Shown: positions 27,212 to 34,698 of the stretch, one piece after another
Layout of the letters: each line of letters starts with the position of its first letter
Position numbering within the stretch: position 1 is the first letter of the stretch
DNA from: Pseudoduganella umbonata
GTDB taxonomy: Bacteria > Pseudomonadota > Gammaproteobacteria > Burkholderiales > Burkholderiaceae_D
Direction of reading: 5' to 3'
NCBI RefSeq assembly: GCF_014192225.1
Contig: NZ_JACHXS010000010.1
Span: 223,201 to 287,200 of the forward strand
DNA length: 64,000 nucleotides
Translations under genes and position numbers: made by a program
The notes under the pieces: generated by a model
The model's input: only the letters and a program-made list of their open reading frames with translations
Database searches by the model: none
What the model was told of the DNA's origin: nothing

Positions 27212-28165
27212 TTACAGCGCCAGCCGCTTGCGCGCCGCCGCATACTCCGCCTTCAACCGCTCCACCATCTCCGCCGTCGTCGGCACGTCTTCCATCAACC
27301 CCACGCCCTGCCCGGCGCCCCAGATGTCGCGCCATGCCTTGGCGGTACCGGAGCCGAAGCTCATCTTGGTCTTGTCCGATTCGGGCAGCGCTTCCGGATC
27401 CAGGCCGGCGGCCACGATCGATTTCTTCAGGTAGTTGCCGTGCACGCCCGTGAACAGGTTCGTGTAGATGACGTCGGCCGCCGACGATTCGACGATCGCT
27501 TCGCGGTAGGCATCCGTCACGTTCGATTCCTGCGTGGCCAGCCAGCGCGAGCCGATATACGCGAAGTCGGCGCCCATCGCCTGCGCGGCCAGGATCGCGT
27601 CGCCGGTCGCGATCGAACCGGACAGCGCGATCGGACCGTCGAAGAATTTGCGCACTTCGCCGACCAGCGCGAACGGCGACAGCGTGCCCGCATGGCCGCC
27701 GGCGCCGGCCGCCACCAGGATCAGGCCGTCGACACCCGCTTCCAGCGCCTTCTGGGCGTGGCGGATCGAGACCACGTCGTGCAGCACGATGCCGCCGTAG
27801 CTATGGATCGCATCCAGCATTTCCTTCGGCGGCGCACGCAGCGACGAAATGATGATCGGCACCTGGTGCTTCACACAGACCTCGACGTCGTGAGCCAGGC
27901 GGTCGTTCGACTGGTGCACGATCTGGTTGACGGCGATCGGGCCGACTTTTTTGTCCGGATTGGCCGCCTGGAATTCCGCCAGCTCCTGCTGCAGGTCCGT
28001 CAGCCACTTGTCGAGCAGCTCGGCCGGCCGGGCATTGAGCGCCGGGAACGAGCCGACGATGCCGGCCTTGCACTGCGCCGCCACCAGCGCGGGACCGCTG
28101 GCAATGAACATCGGCGATGCGATCACTGGAAGGGACAGGTTTTGCAGCACGGGAGGCAGGGCCAT
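27212..28165 (-). CDS. nitronate monooxygenase (2-nitropropane dioxygenase family)
   Basis: This 317-residue FMN-dependent TIM-barrel enzyme oxidises alkyl nitronates, such as propionate-3-nitronate, to carbonyls and nitrite. Motifs are PVIASPMFIASGP at the N terminus, GVDGLILVAAGAGGHAGTLSPFALVGEV (carrying the family His) and GADFAYIGSRWLATQES for the FMN phosphate. The length is normal. Its promoter region contains a TATAAT -10 box and a palindrome (see 28210-28238). Confidence 0.92.
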   Translation of the reverse strand: MALPPVLQNLSLPVIASPMFIASGPALVAAQCKAGIVGSFPALNARPAELLDKWLTDLQQELAEFQAANPDKKVGPIAVNQIVHQSNDRLAHDVEVCVKHQVPIIISSLRAPPKEMLDAIHSYGGIVLHDVVSIRHAQKALEAGVDGLILVAAGAGGHAGTLSPFALVGEVRKFFDGPIALSGSIATGDAILAAQAMGADFAYIGSRWLATQESNVTDAYREAIVESSAADVIYTNLFTGVHGNYLKKSIVAAGLDPEALPESDKTKMSFGSGTAKAWRDIWGAGQGVGLMEDVPTTAEMVERLKAEYAAARKRLAL

Positions 28166-28209
28166 GGTCGACTCGCTGTTGAGGTTGGTGAAATGGATCG
28201 AATCAAACG

Positions 28210-28238
28210 ATTATAGACTTATAAAAGTACGATCGTGC
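28210..28238 (-). promoter_or_regulatory. candidate promoter and operator of the nitronate monooxygenase gene
   Basis: On the minus strand a perfect TATAAT lies at 28215-28210, 45 bases before the ATG. The near-palindrome GTACGATCGTGC (10 of 12 symmetric) at 28227-28238 covers the expected -35 area, where no good TTGACA-like box is seen. This is the usual layout of a promoter controlled by a TetR-like repressor or an activator. The regulator is not in the immediate neighbourhood. Confidence 0.45.
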
Positions 28239-28323
28239 GAATTCTAGACGGAACGCTCTACCGCGTCGGCATGGACGCTACACATCCGTTGCGCCGTGGC
28301 TTACACCGGGGATTACACCTTGG

Positions 28324-29232
28324 TTATACATTGACCAGGTCGTCGCCGTCGACTTTCGCGGCCAGGCCCCGGACCAGCTGCTTGACGGCCCAGGCGGCAA
28401 GTTCTTCTTCCGACTTGTGCAGGTGCCGCCGGTTTGTTTCGACGACCAGCGGGATCGATGCCAGCAGCGCCTGCACGCCGGCAACCGGGATGCGCTGCCG
28501 TTCCAGCAGCAGGAACTTCAGCAGTACCTTGACCGCATACTCGGCGTTGTTGGACGGTTTCGACGACAGGAAATCGAGCCGCCGCCGCGCCCGCGCCAGC
28601 GCAGCTTCCACATCGTCGAACATCGCGCCATGGCCGGGAATCACGAGCCGCACGTCCAGCGATGCGATCAGGTCCAGCGTGGCGCCCGCTTCGGCGAAAC
28701 CTTCTTCCCCTTCCAGCTCGGGAAAGATCACGCCGAAGCCGTTCTGCCACAGCGCGTCCGCCGAGACCAGGATCTTCTCCGCGGGGCAGTACCAGATCAG
28801 CGAATGGGCATGGTGGCCGGGTGCGCCCAGCACGTGCCATTCGAGATCGCCCGCTTCCAGCACATCGCCGGGCCGCACCACGCCGTCGATCGTGAAGCGC
28901 GGGCACTGCTGGCCGGTGGCGCGGAATGTCAGCGCGTCTTCGTCCCAGTGGCGCACCTTCGCTTCCTCGGCGGCCGGCACGAACGTGTCGCAGCCGAAGT
29001 GCGCCTGCAGCAGCGCGTTGCCGCCGCAGTGGTCGGAATGCAGGTGCGTGGTGAACAGGCGGTCGAGGCGGCGGCCCGGCAGCGCGTGGCGCACCAGCTC
29101 GAGCGTTTGCGGCGCATGCGTCACGTAGCCGCTGTCGATCAGCGCCGTGTCGTGGCGGCCGACCAGCAGCACGTTATTGGCGGAGAGCCAGCCGCGTTCG
29201 AATACGCGGATGGAGTCGGGTAAGGTCATCAT
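28324..29232 (-). CDS. metallo-beta-lactamase-fold hydrolase
   Basis: This 302-residue MBL-fold protein has the zinc motif THLHSDHCGG at residues 62-71, and further ligands in PGHHAHSLIWY and IPGHGAMFD. The C-terminal winged-helix-like extension (about 225-300) is as in LACTB2/GloB-related hydrolases. It probably cleaves a thioester or similar bond; the substrate is unknown. It is followed on the same strand by the nitronate monooxygenase gene, 158 bases away. Confidence 0.88.
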   Translation of the reverse strand: MMTLPDSIRVFERGWLSANNVLLVGRHDTALIDSGYVTHAPQTLELVRHALPGRRLDRLFTTHLHSDHCGGNALLQAHFGCDTFVPAAEEAKVRHWDEDALTFRATGQQCPRFTIDGVVRPGDVLEAGDLEWHVLGAPGHHAHSLIWYCPAEKILVSADALWQNGFGVIFPELEGEEGFAEAGATLDLIASLDVRLVIPGHGAMFDDVEAALARARRRLDFLSSKPSNNAEYAVKVLLKFLLLERQRIPVAGVQALLASIPLVVETNRRHLHKSEEELAAWAVKQLVRGLAAKVDGDDLVNV

Positions 29233-29259
29233 TTTTTCGGATCGCGGCAGGCGCGGGGT

Positions 29260-29463
29260 TCAGTCGAAGTCGATCGTCTGCTCGCGCAAACGAAGCTGTG
29301 CCCATACGGCGCGCTTGTAATCGTCGTCGGCTTTTCCCCACGCCACGATCTCGTCGATCGAGCGCAGGCAGCCCTCGCAAAAGCCGGTATCCCGGTTCAT
29401 CTTGCACAGGCTCACGCAGGGAGATGGGACAGGCGTGGCATGTTCCGGCAATGCAGTTTTCAT
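29260..29463 (-). CDS. DUF1289 family Fe-S/zinc-type small protein
   Basis: This 67-residue protein has the DUF1289 cysteine pattern SPCVSLCKMNRDTGFCEGCLRSIDEI (C-x3-C-x8-C-x2-C), which probably binds a metal or Fe-S cluster. A basic helix follows (IVAWGKADDDYKRAVWAQL). It lies 27 bases upstream of the MBL-fold gene on the same strand and is probably co-transcribed with it. Function is unknown. Confidence 0.88.
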   Translation of the reverse strand: MKTALPEHATPVPSPCVSLCKMNRDTGFCEGCLRSIDEIVAWGKADDDYKRAVWAQLRLREQTIDFD

Positions 29464-29535
29464 AATGCGGCAGCGTTCTGGCGAGGCTGTATTTTAGCCG
29501 ATACAGTCTTGCACCCCGGTTTGGCGAATCTGGCT

Positions 29536-29565
29536 ATACTGGTCCAAAAAAGGCCCGTGGACCAC
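29536..29565 (+). promoter_or_regulatory. candidate -10 box with adjacent perfect inverted repeat
   Basis: TATACT at 29536-29541 abuts the perfect 7-bp inverted repeat TGGTCCA-N11-TGGACCA (29541-29565). It lies ~110 bases upstream of the esterase start. An operator there would occlude transcription start. No convincing -35 box is visible, which would fit an activator-dependent promoter. Confidence 0.4.
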
Positions 29566-29677
29566 ACGGAGCGCAGAGGAGACGCGGCGCGGCACGCGAT
29601 TTCATCGGTTTTCTACCAGAGGTCAAGCGTGCGACTGCTCAGTACCAACACGCATCCACCAGCCTCCGGGGAACACC

Positions 29678-30757
29678 ATGAATGAAGGTCATCACTGGTT
29701 CAAGCAAATGCGAAAGACGGTCAAGCTGCTGTTCGGCAGCAACCTTCCCGAGCTTCCGAAGACAGCCTTCACGCTGCCTTCTTTCACACCATCCAGCAAA
29801 TCGGCTCAATCCGCCCAATCCAGGCAGGCCGCATCCAGGCAAGGCGCTTTCGACCTGCCCGATACGGTCTTCGACCCGTCGCCCGCCGCCGTAAAAATTC
29901 CCGCGGGTGCCCACTTCATGAGCGGCGTCTATGCCAACGATGCGGGCAGCCGCTCCTACAAGCTGTACGTTCCCTCGTGCTGGAAAGGCCAGGCCTTGCC
30001 GCTCGTGGTGATGCTGCACGGCTGCGCGCAGAATCCCGACGATTTCGCCGCCGGCACGCGGATGAACGCGGTGGCCGAGGAGCGGCGCTGCTTCGTCGTG
30101 TATCCCGCCCAGTCGCCGGATGCGAACAATTCGCGCTGCTGGAACTGGTTCAATGCGCTCGACCAGAAGCATGGCCAGGGCGAACCGTCGATCATCGCCG
30201 GCATCACACGCGACATCATCGATACCTACCCGGTCGCGCCGGGCCAGGTGTACATCGCCGGCATGTCGGCCGGCGGCGCGATGGCCGTCATCGTCGGCAC
30301 CCTGTATCCGGAACTGTTTGCCGCCGTCGGCGTGCATTCGGGCCTGCCGTTCGCGGCCGCGCGCGACCTGCCGTCGGCACTGTCGGCGATGAAGCGCGGC
30401 GCCAGCGCGCGCGAAACGAAGAGCGCCGGCCTGCCGATCATCGTGTTCCACGGCGACCAGGATACGACCGTTCATCCCGCCAACGGCGAGGAACTGATGG
30501 CACAGGGCCTGCGCAGCCACCCGCTGGGCACCAAGGCGCTGCCATCGCGCCTGGCGGGGCGCGTGCCGGACGGCTACTCGTACACGCGCACCAAGCACTG
30601 GCTGCACGACGGCTCGCCGCTGGCCGAGCACTGGGTGATCCATGGTGCCGGCCATGCCTGGTCCGGCGGCAGCCCGGCCGGCAGCTATACGGATGGCAGG
30701 GGGCCGGACGCGAGCCGCGAGATGATGCGGTTTTTCTCGACCGTGCGGGGCGGCTGA
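29678..30757 (+). CDS. PHB-depolymerase family esterase (LpqC-type)
   Basis: This 359-residue alpha/beta hydrolase has the oxyanion motif LHGCAQNPDDFA (~112), the nucleophile elbow GMSAGGAM (Ser near 197), an Asp in HGDQDTTVHP and a His in HGAGHAWSGG. This is the arrangement of the esterase/PHB depolymerase family, which includes feruloyl and acetylxylan esterases as well as poly-hydroxybutyrate depolymerases. The N terminus (residues 1-65) is basic, then Ser/Ala/Gln-rich, without a clear signal peptide, which favours an intracellular role. Start supported by GGGG before the ATG. Confidence 0.88.
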   Translation: MNEGHHWFKQMRKTVKLLFGSNLPELPKTAFTLPSFTPSSKSAQSAQSRQAASRQGAFDLPDTVFDPSPAAVKIPAGAHFMSGVYANDAGSRSYKLYVPSCWKGQALPLVVMLHGCAQNPDDFAAGTRMNAVAEERRCFVVYPAQSPDANNSRCWNWFNALDQKHGQGEPSIIAGITRDIIDTYPVAPGQVYIAGMSAGGAMAVIVGTLYPELFAAVGVHSGLPFAAARDLPSALSAMKRGASARETKSAGLPIIVFHGDQDTTVHPANGEELMAQGLRSHPLGTKALPSRLAGRVPDGYSYTRTKHWLHDGSPLAEHWVIHGAGHAWSGGSPAGSYTDGRGPDASREMMRFFSTVRGG

Positions 30758-30780
30758 GCGCCCGCGACAGCCCGGCCGCG

Positions 30781-31032
30781 TTACCGCCGCAGCGCCGCGA
30801 TATGCGCCTTCAGGCAGTCCGGGCACCAGCAGCCCACGGGCGGCGTGGCGGCCTGCTTCTCGTTGACCTCGGCCTTCAGGCCTGACTGCCGGGGTACCGG
30901 AACGGCCGGTGGCAGCAGCGTGCACCAGCACGGCGCTGCATCGCCGCCGGCCTGGCCGGGGGTCTCGCCAGGGGTCTTCCCATCGACCATCGCGCAGTGA
31001 AAGGTGGCGCCGCAGCGCTCGCAGGTGCTCAT
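30781..31032 (-). CDS. cysteine-rich CWC family small protein
   Basis: This 83-residue protein has the CWC layout: MSTCERCGATFHCAM at the N terminus (C-x2-C-x5-C), then CWC at about residues 35-37, and a second cysteine group GCWCPDCLKAHI near the end. It is a probable zinc-binding domain with no known function. The ATG at 31032 begins the conserved motif; a longer frame to 31179 runs into the argB promoter and has no such features. It is convergent with the esterase gene, 23 bases apart. Confidence 0.82.
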   Translation of the reverse strand: MSTCERCGATFHCAMVDGKTPGETPGQAGGDAAPCWCTLLPPAVPVPRQSGLKAEVNEKQAATPPVGCWCPDCLKAHIAALRR

Positions 31033-31196
31033 CGTGCCGAGGCTAATCGATCGTTCGTGGCTTGACAACTTATTTGATGCGGATTTGGCTCTATAATGCG
31101 CGTCAAAATCTTCGTTGCCGGCCAGCTGGCCGGTGGCTTGCGGTCTCCTACCGCGCTTCGCTGTAAAATCGTCCCACACTCTTTACCGGACCCGCC

Positions 31197-32123
31197 ATGA
31201 GCCAACTGTCGAATTTGAACCTGGATGTGCCAGCCGATGACCTCGCCGCCGTTTCCCCGGCGATCAAGGCACAGATCCTTGCGGAAGCGCTGCCCTACAT
31301 CCGCAATTTTCATGGCAAGACCATCGTCATCAAATACGGCGGCAACGCGATGACCGATGAGCGCCTGAAGCATGGCTTCGCGCGCGACGTGATCCTGCTG
31401 AAACTGGTCGGCATGAACCCGGTCGTGGTGCACGGCGGCGGCCCGCAGATCGACAATGCGCTGAAGAAGATCGGCAAGCAGGGCACGTTCGTGCAGGGCA
31501 TGCGCATCACCGACGAGGAAACCATGGAAGTCGTCGAGTGGGTGCTGGGCGGCGAAGTGCAGCAGGACATCGTCATGCTGATCAACCACTACGGCGGCCA
31601 GGCCGTGGGCCTGACCGGCAAGGACGGCGGCCTGATCCGCGCACGCAAGATGGCCATGCCGGACAAGGAAAATCCCGGCCAGTACCTGGACATCGGCTTC
31701 GTCGGCGAGATCGACGCGATCAACCCGGCCGTCGTCAAGGCGCTGCAGGACGATGCGTTCATCCCCATCATCTCGCCGATCGGTTTCGGCCAGGATGGCC
31801 AGGCCTACAACATCAATGCCGACGTCGTGGCCGGCAAGATCGCCGAGATCCTGAAAGCGGAAAAGCTGATCATGATGACCAATATCGCCGGCGTGCAAGA
31901 CAAGAACGGCAACCTGGTCACCGACCTGTCGGCCCGCGAAATCGACGAGATGTTCGCCGACGGCACGATCTCCGGCGGCATGCTGCCGAAGATCTCGTCG
32001 GCCCTCGATGCCGCCAAGTCCGGCGTCAACACGGTGCACATCATCGATGGCCGCATCGAACACAGCCTGCTGCTGGAAGTGTTGACCGAACAGGCATTTG
32101 GCACTATGATCCGGTCTCACTAA
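31197..32123 (+). CDS. argB: acetylglutamate kinase
   Basis: This 308-residue enzyme catalyses the second step of arginine synthesis, ATP-dependent phosphorylation of N-acetylglutamate. Motifs are TIVIKYGGNAM (phosphate-binding Lys), VVVHGGGPQIDNAL, and TGKDGGLIRARK. The N-terminal helix (about 1-35) is the extension seen in hexameric, arginine-inhibited forms, so feedback inhibition by arginine is likely. It is monocistronic, with a terminator directly after the stop. Confidence 0.96.
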   Translation: MSQLSNLNLDVPADDLAAVSPAIKAQILAEALPYIRNFHGKTIVIKYGGNAMTDERLKHGFARDVILLKLVGMNPVVVHGGGPQIDNALKKIGKQGTFVQGMRITDEETMEVVEWVLGGEVQQDIVMLINHYGGQAVGLTGKDGGLIRARKMAMPDKENPGQYLDIGFVGEIDAINPAVVKALQDDAFIPIISPIGFGQDGQAYNINADVVAGKIAEILKAEKLIMMTNIAGVQDKNGNLVTDLSAREIDEMFADGTISGGMLPKISSALDAAKSGVNTVHIIDGRIEHSLLLEVLTEQAFGTMIRSH

Positions 32124-32156
32124 AAAAACCGGGCGGTACAAGCCGCCCGTTTTTTG
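32123..32156 (+). terminator. intrinsic terminator of argB
   Basis: The stem CGGGCGG-TACAAG-CCGCCCG with a six-T tail overlaps the argB stop codon region and separates it from the tRNA gene 30 bases on. Confidence 0.92.
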
Positions 32157-32186
32157 CAGTGGCGCTTCAAGATCCGCGGTAAAGAT

Positions 32187-32261
<75 letters not shown>

Positions 32262-32263
32262 AT

Positions 32264-32320
32264 CTCCTCCAGCACTACGCTCCTCCAGCACTACGCTCCT
32301 CCAGCACCACGCTCCATCAG
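32264..32320. repeat. three tandem copies of a 16-bp unit after tRNA-Thr
   Basis: CTCCTCCAGCACTACG occurs at 32264, 32280 and 32296 (the last with one change), followed by a partial copy CTCCATCAG. It starts two bases after the CCA end of the tRNA and has no T-run or hairpin, so it is not a normal terminator. Confidence 0.75.
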
Positions 32321-32384
32321 GTACCACTCTTCCTACGGTTTTTCCCGTCTCCCGGTTTTCCGCCGTCCTTCCGCCGTTCCGTTG

Positions 32385-33323
32385 TCAATACACCCGCTCG
32401 ACCCGCAGGCCCTGCCGCCGCAGCAGTTCCGGCACGCTGTTCTTTCCCACCAGGTGCAGTACTCCGATCGCGACCACGCTCTGCTTCTCGCGCGCCAGCA
32501 ATTTCGCGATGCCGTCCGCCAGCAGCGGATTACGTCCGTCCAGCAGCACGCGGCTGACGAAGCGCCCGGAGAACGTGTCGTCCGTGGCGGTCTTCTCGGC
32601 AATGCGGTCCAGTGCCGCCTGGTCGGCCGTGGCCCACGCGGTGGCGATGGCGCGCGCGTCGCTGGCCTGCTCGCTGCCGTCGATCGCGTCGATGGTCTCC
32701 TGCAGGAACAGGGCCTGGTCCGCCGTGGTCATGCGGCCGAACAGCGCCATCTGCGCCTGCACCGATTCCAGCTCGACGATTTTCTGCTTGCGGGCCCGGG
32801 CCCCGTGCGACAGCCACATTTCCACGGCGAGGTCGGTCTGGTAACCCTGCCGTTCGAATTCGCGCACCGTCAGCAGGCTGGCCAGCATCCACGGCTTCAT
32901 CGGCGCCACCGAGGCGGGCGGCACGTCGTACTGGCGCAGCAGGCGCTCCAGGCGCGGCCGGTAGGGGGCGGCCAGTTCGGCCGATGCGGGCCCCCGGCCG
33001 GCCGGGTACATGCCGTACTCGCGCACGGCGCGGGCAATGTCGTCCTGGCTGCCGAGCGGATCGACTTCCAGCGCCAGCACCGCGGCGTTTTCCAGCGCCG
33101 CCATGATCTTCGGTTCGAGCGGATAAAAGCTTTTCGCCCCCACGTGGATGGTGCCGAACAGCCACGCGACGTTGCCCGCGTTGCCCGCGTTGCCCGCCGC
33201 CGGCTGCTCGATGCGGAACAGCGCGCCCCGGTTCGGAGTGCCGTCGGCCGCCATCGCCCGTGGTGCCAGTGCCGCGGTAAACACGAACAGGCAACAAAAC
33301 ATCACTATAATCTGGCGTCGCAT
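32385..33323 (-). CDS. TraB/GumN family protein, exported
   Basis: This 312-residue protein has a signal peptide (about 1-24, MRRQIIVMFCCLFVFTAALA). The two family signatures are FGTIHVGAKSFYPLEPKI near the N terminus and GVLHLVGKNSVPELL near the C terminus. They carry the conserved GxxH pairs thought to bind metal, as in TIKI-type proteases. The function in bacteria is unproven. The AAAGGT ribosome-binding site fixes the ATG at 33323, which shares bases with a potential ATG of the divergent HAD gene. Confidence 0.87.
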   Translation of the reverse strand: MRRQIIVMFCCLFVFTAALAPRAMAADGTPNRGALFRIEQPAAGNAGNAGNVAWLFGTIHVGAKSFYPLEPKIMAALENAAVLALEVDPLGSQDDIARAVREYGMYPAGRGPASAELAAPYRPRLERLLRQYDVPPASVAPMKPWMLASLLTVREFERQGYQTDLAVEMWLSHGARARKQKIVELESVQAQMALFGRMTTADQALFLQETIDAIDGSEQASDARAIATAWATADQAALDRIAEKTATDDTFSGRFVSRVLLDGRNPLLADGIAKLLAREKQSVVAIGVLHLVGKNSVPELLRRQGLRVERVY

Positions 33324-33348
33324 GGCTACCTTTGCAGTTCCGAGAGAC

Positions 33349-34092
33349 GTGAATATTAAACCTTTGGCCCCGGTCTGGCTGTTCGACCTCGACAACACGC
33401 TGCACAATGCGTCGCACGCCATCTTCCCGGCGATCACGGCGAACATGAACACGTACATCGCACGCGTGCTGGGCGATGGCATGACGCCGGCGCACACCGA
33501 TGCCGTGAACGCCGCGCGCACGCTGTACTGGAAGCGCTACGGCGCCACCCTGCTGGGACTGGTGAAGCACCATGGCGTAAAAGCCGATCATTTTCTCGCC
33601 GAAACGCACGGCATGGAGGACCTGCTCTCGATGATCCGGCACGAGAAAGGCCTTGGCCAGTTGCTGAAACGGCTGCCGGGCCGCAAGGTGCTGCTGACCA
33701 ATGCGCCGCACCGCTACTCGACGATGGTGCTGCGCCACCTGGGCATACAGCGCCACTTCTCGCACCACATCGCGATCGAATCGATGCGCGTGCATGGGCA
33801 GCTCCGGCCCAAGCCGTCGAAGCTGCTGCTGCGCAAGGTGATGCGCCGGCAGCAGGTGGCGCCGCGCCGCTGCATCCTGGTCGAAGACACGCTGGCCAAC
33901 CTGCGCACCGCGCACGCGCTGGGCATGCGCACGGCATGGGTCACGCAATACCTGAAGGTGGGCGACCCGATCGGCACCGCCCACCCGCCGAAACGCCTCA
34001 ACCGCCCCGGCTGGGTCGACGTCAAAGTAAAATCCGTCAAACACCTGCCGGCGCGGCTGTCCCGTTTGCGCCGCAATACCGTGATCGAATAA
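33349..34092 (+). CDS. HAD-family pyrimidine 5'-nucleotidase (SDT1-like)
   Basis: This HAD hydrolase has motif I WLFDLDNTLH, motif II LLTNAPHRY and a motif III/IV region ILVEDTLANLRTAHALGM. The helical cap, inserted after motif I, matches the SDT1/PHM8-like pyrimidine nucleotidases that dephosphorylate UMP/CMP. Two starts are possible. The GTG at 33349 (247 residues) has GAGAG upstream. The ATG at 33322 (256 residues) overlaps the start codon of the divergent TraB/GumN gene and has no ribosome-binding site. The stop overlaps the slmA start (TAATG). Confidence 0.87.
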   Translation: MNIKPLAPVWLFDLDNTLHNASHAIFPAITANMNTYIARVLGDGMTPAHTDAVNAARTLYWKRYGATLLGLVKHHGVKADHFLAETHGMEDLLSMIRHEKGLGQLLKRLPGRKVLLTNAPHRYSTMVLRHLGIQRHFSHHIAIESMRVHGQLRPKPSKLLLRKVMRRQQVAPRRCILVEDTLANLRTAHALGMRTAWVTQYLKVGDPIGTAHPPKRLNRPGWVDVKVKSVKHLPARLSRLRRNTVIE

Positions 34093-34694
34093 TGCCAACC
34101 CAACCCTCCGGCCAGCGCAAGCTGCAAATCCTCCAGGCCCTGGCCGCGATGCTCGAGCATCCAAAGGGCGAAAAGATCACCACGGCCGCGCTGGCGCGGC
34201 GGCTCGAAGTTTCCGAGGCGGCGCTGTACCGCCATTTCGCCAGCAAGGCGCAGATGTTCGAGGGACTGATCGAATTCATCGAATCCTCGGTGTTCGGCCT
34301 GATCAACCAGATCACCGAACGCCAGCAGGACGGCCTGGCGCAGGCCTGCGACATCCTGGCCATGCTGCTGCACTTCGCCGCCAACAACCCGGGCATGACG
34401 CGCGTGCTGATCGGCGACGCGCTGGTGGGCGAAGACGAACGGCTGCAGCAGCGCATGAACGGCTTCTACGACCGCGTGGAACTGGCGCTGAAAGGCGCGT
34501 TGCGGCAGGCTGCCGCCGACGTCGCCGCTGCCACCGCGTCGAGCCCTGGCGGCGACCAGGATCGCGACATCGCCGCGCGCGCCAGCCTGATGGTGGCGTT
34601 CGTGCTGGGCTGTTGGCACCGCTATGCGAAGAGCGGCTTCGTCCTGTCCCCGGCGCAGGACGCGAATACGCAGATCGCGCTGCTGCTGCGCTGA
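34092..34694 (+). CDS. slmA: nucleoid occlusion factor SlmA
   Basis: This 200-residue TetR-fold protein has the helix-turn-helix ITTAALARRLEVSEAALYRHFASKAQMFEGLIEF (about 28-62) and the SlmA-type C-terminal dimer domain. It binds SlmA-specific sites on the chromosome and blocks FtsZ polymerisation over the nucleoid. The coupling to a pyrimidine nucleotidase upstream (shared base TAATG) parallels the pyrimidine-gene neighbourhood of slmA in other proteobacteria. Confidence 0.88.
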   Translation: MPTQPSGQRKLQILQALAAMLEHPKGEKITTAALARRLEVSEAALYRHFASKAQMFEGLIEFIESSVFGLINQITERQQDGLAQACDILAMLLHFAANNPGMTRVLIGDALVGEDERLQQRMNGFYDRVELALKGALRQAAADVAAATASSPGGDQDRDIAARASLMVAFVLGCWHRYAKSGFVLSPAQDANTQIALLLR

Positions 34695-34698
34695 TGCG

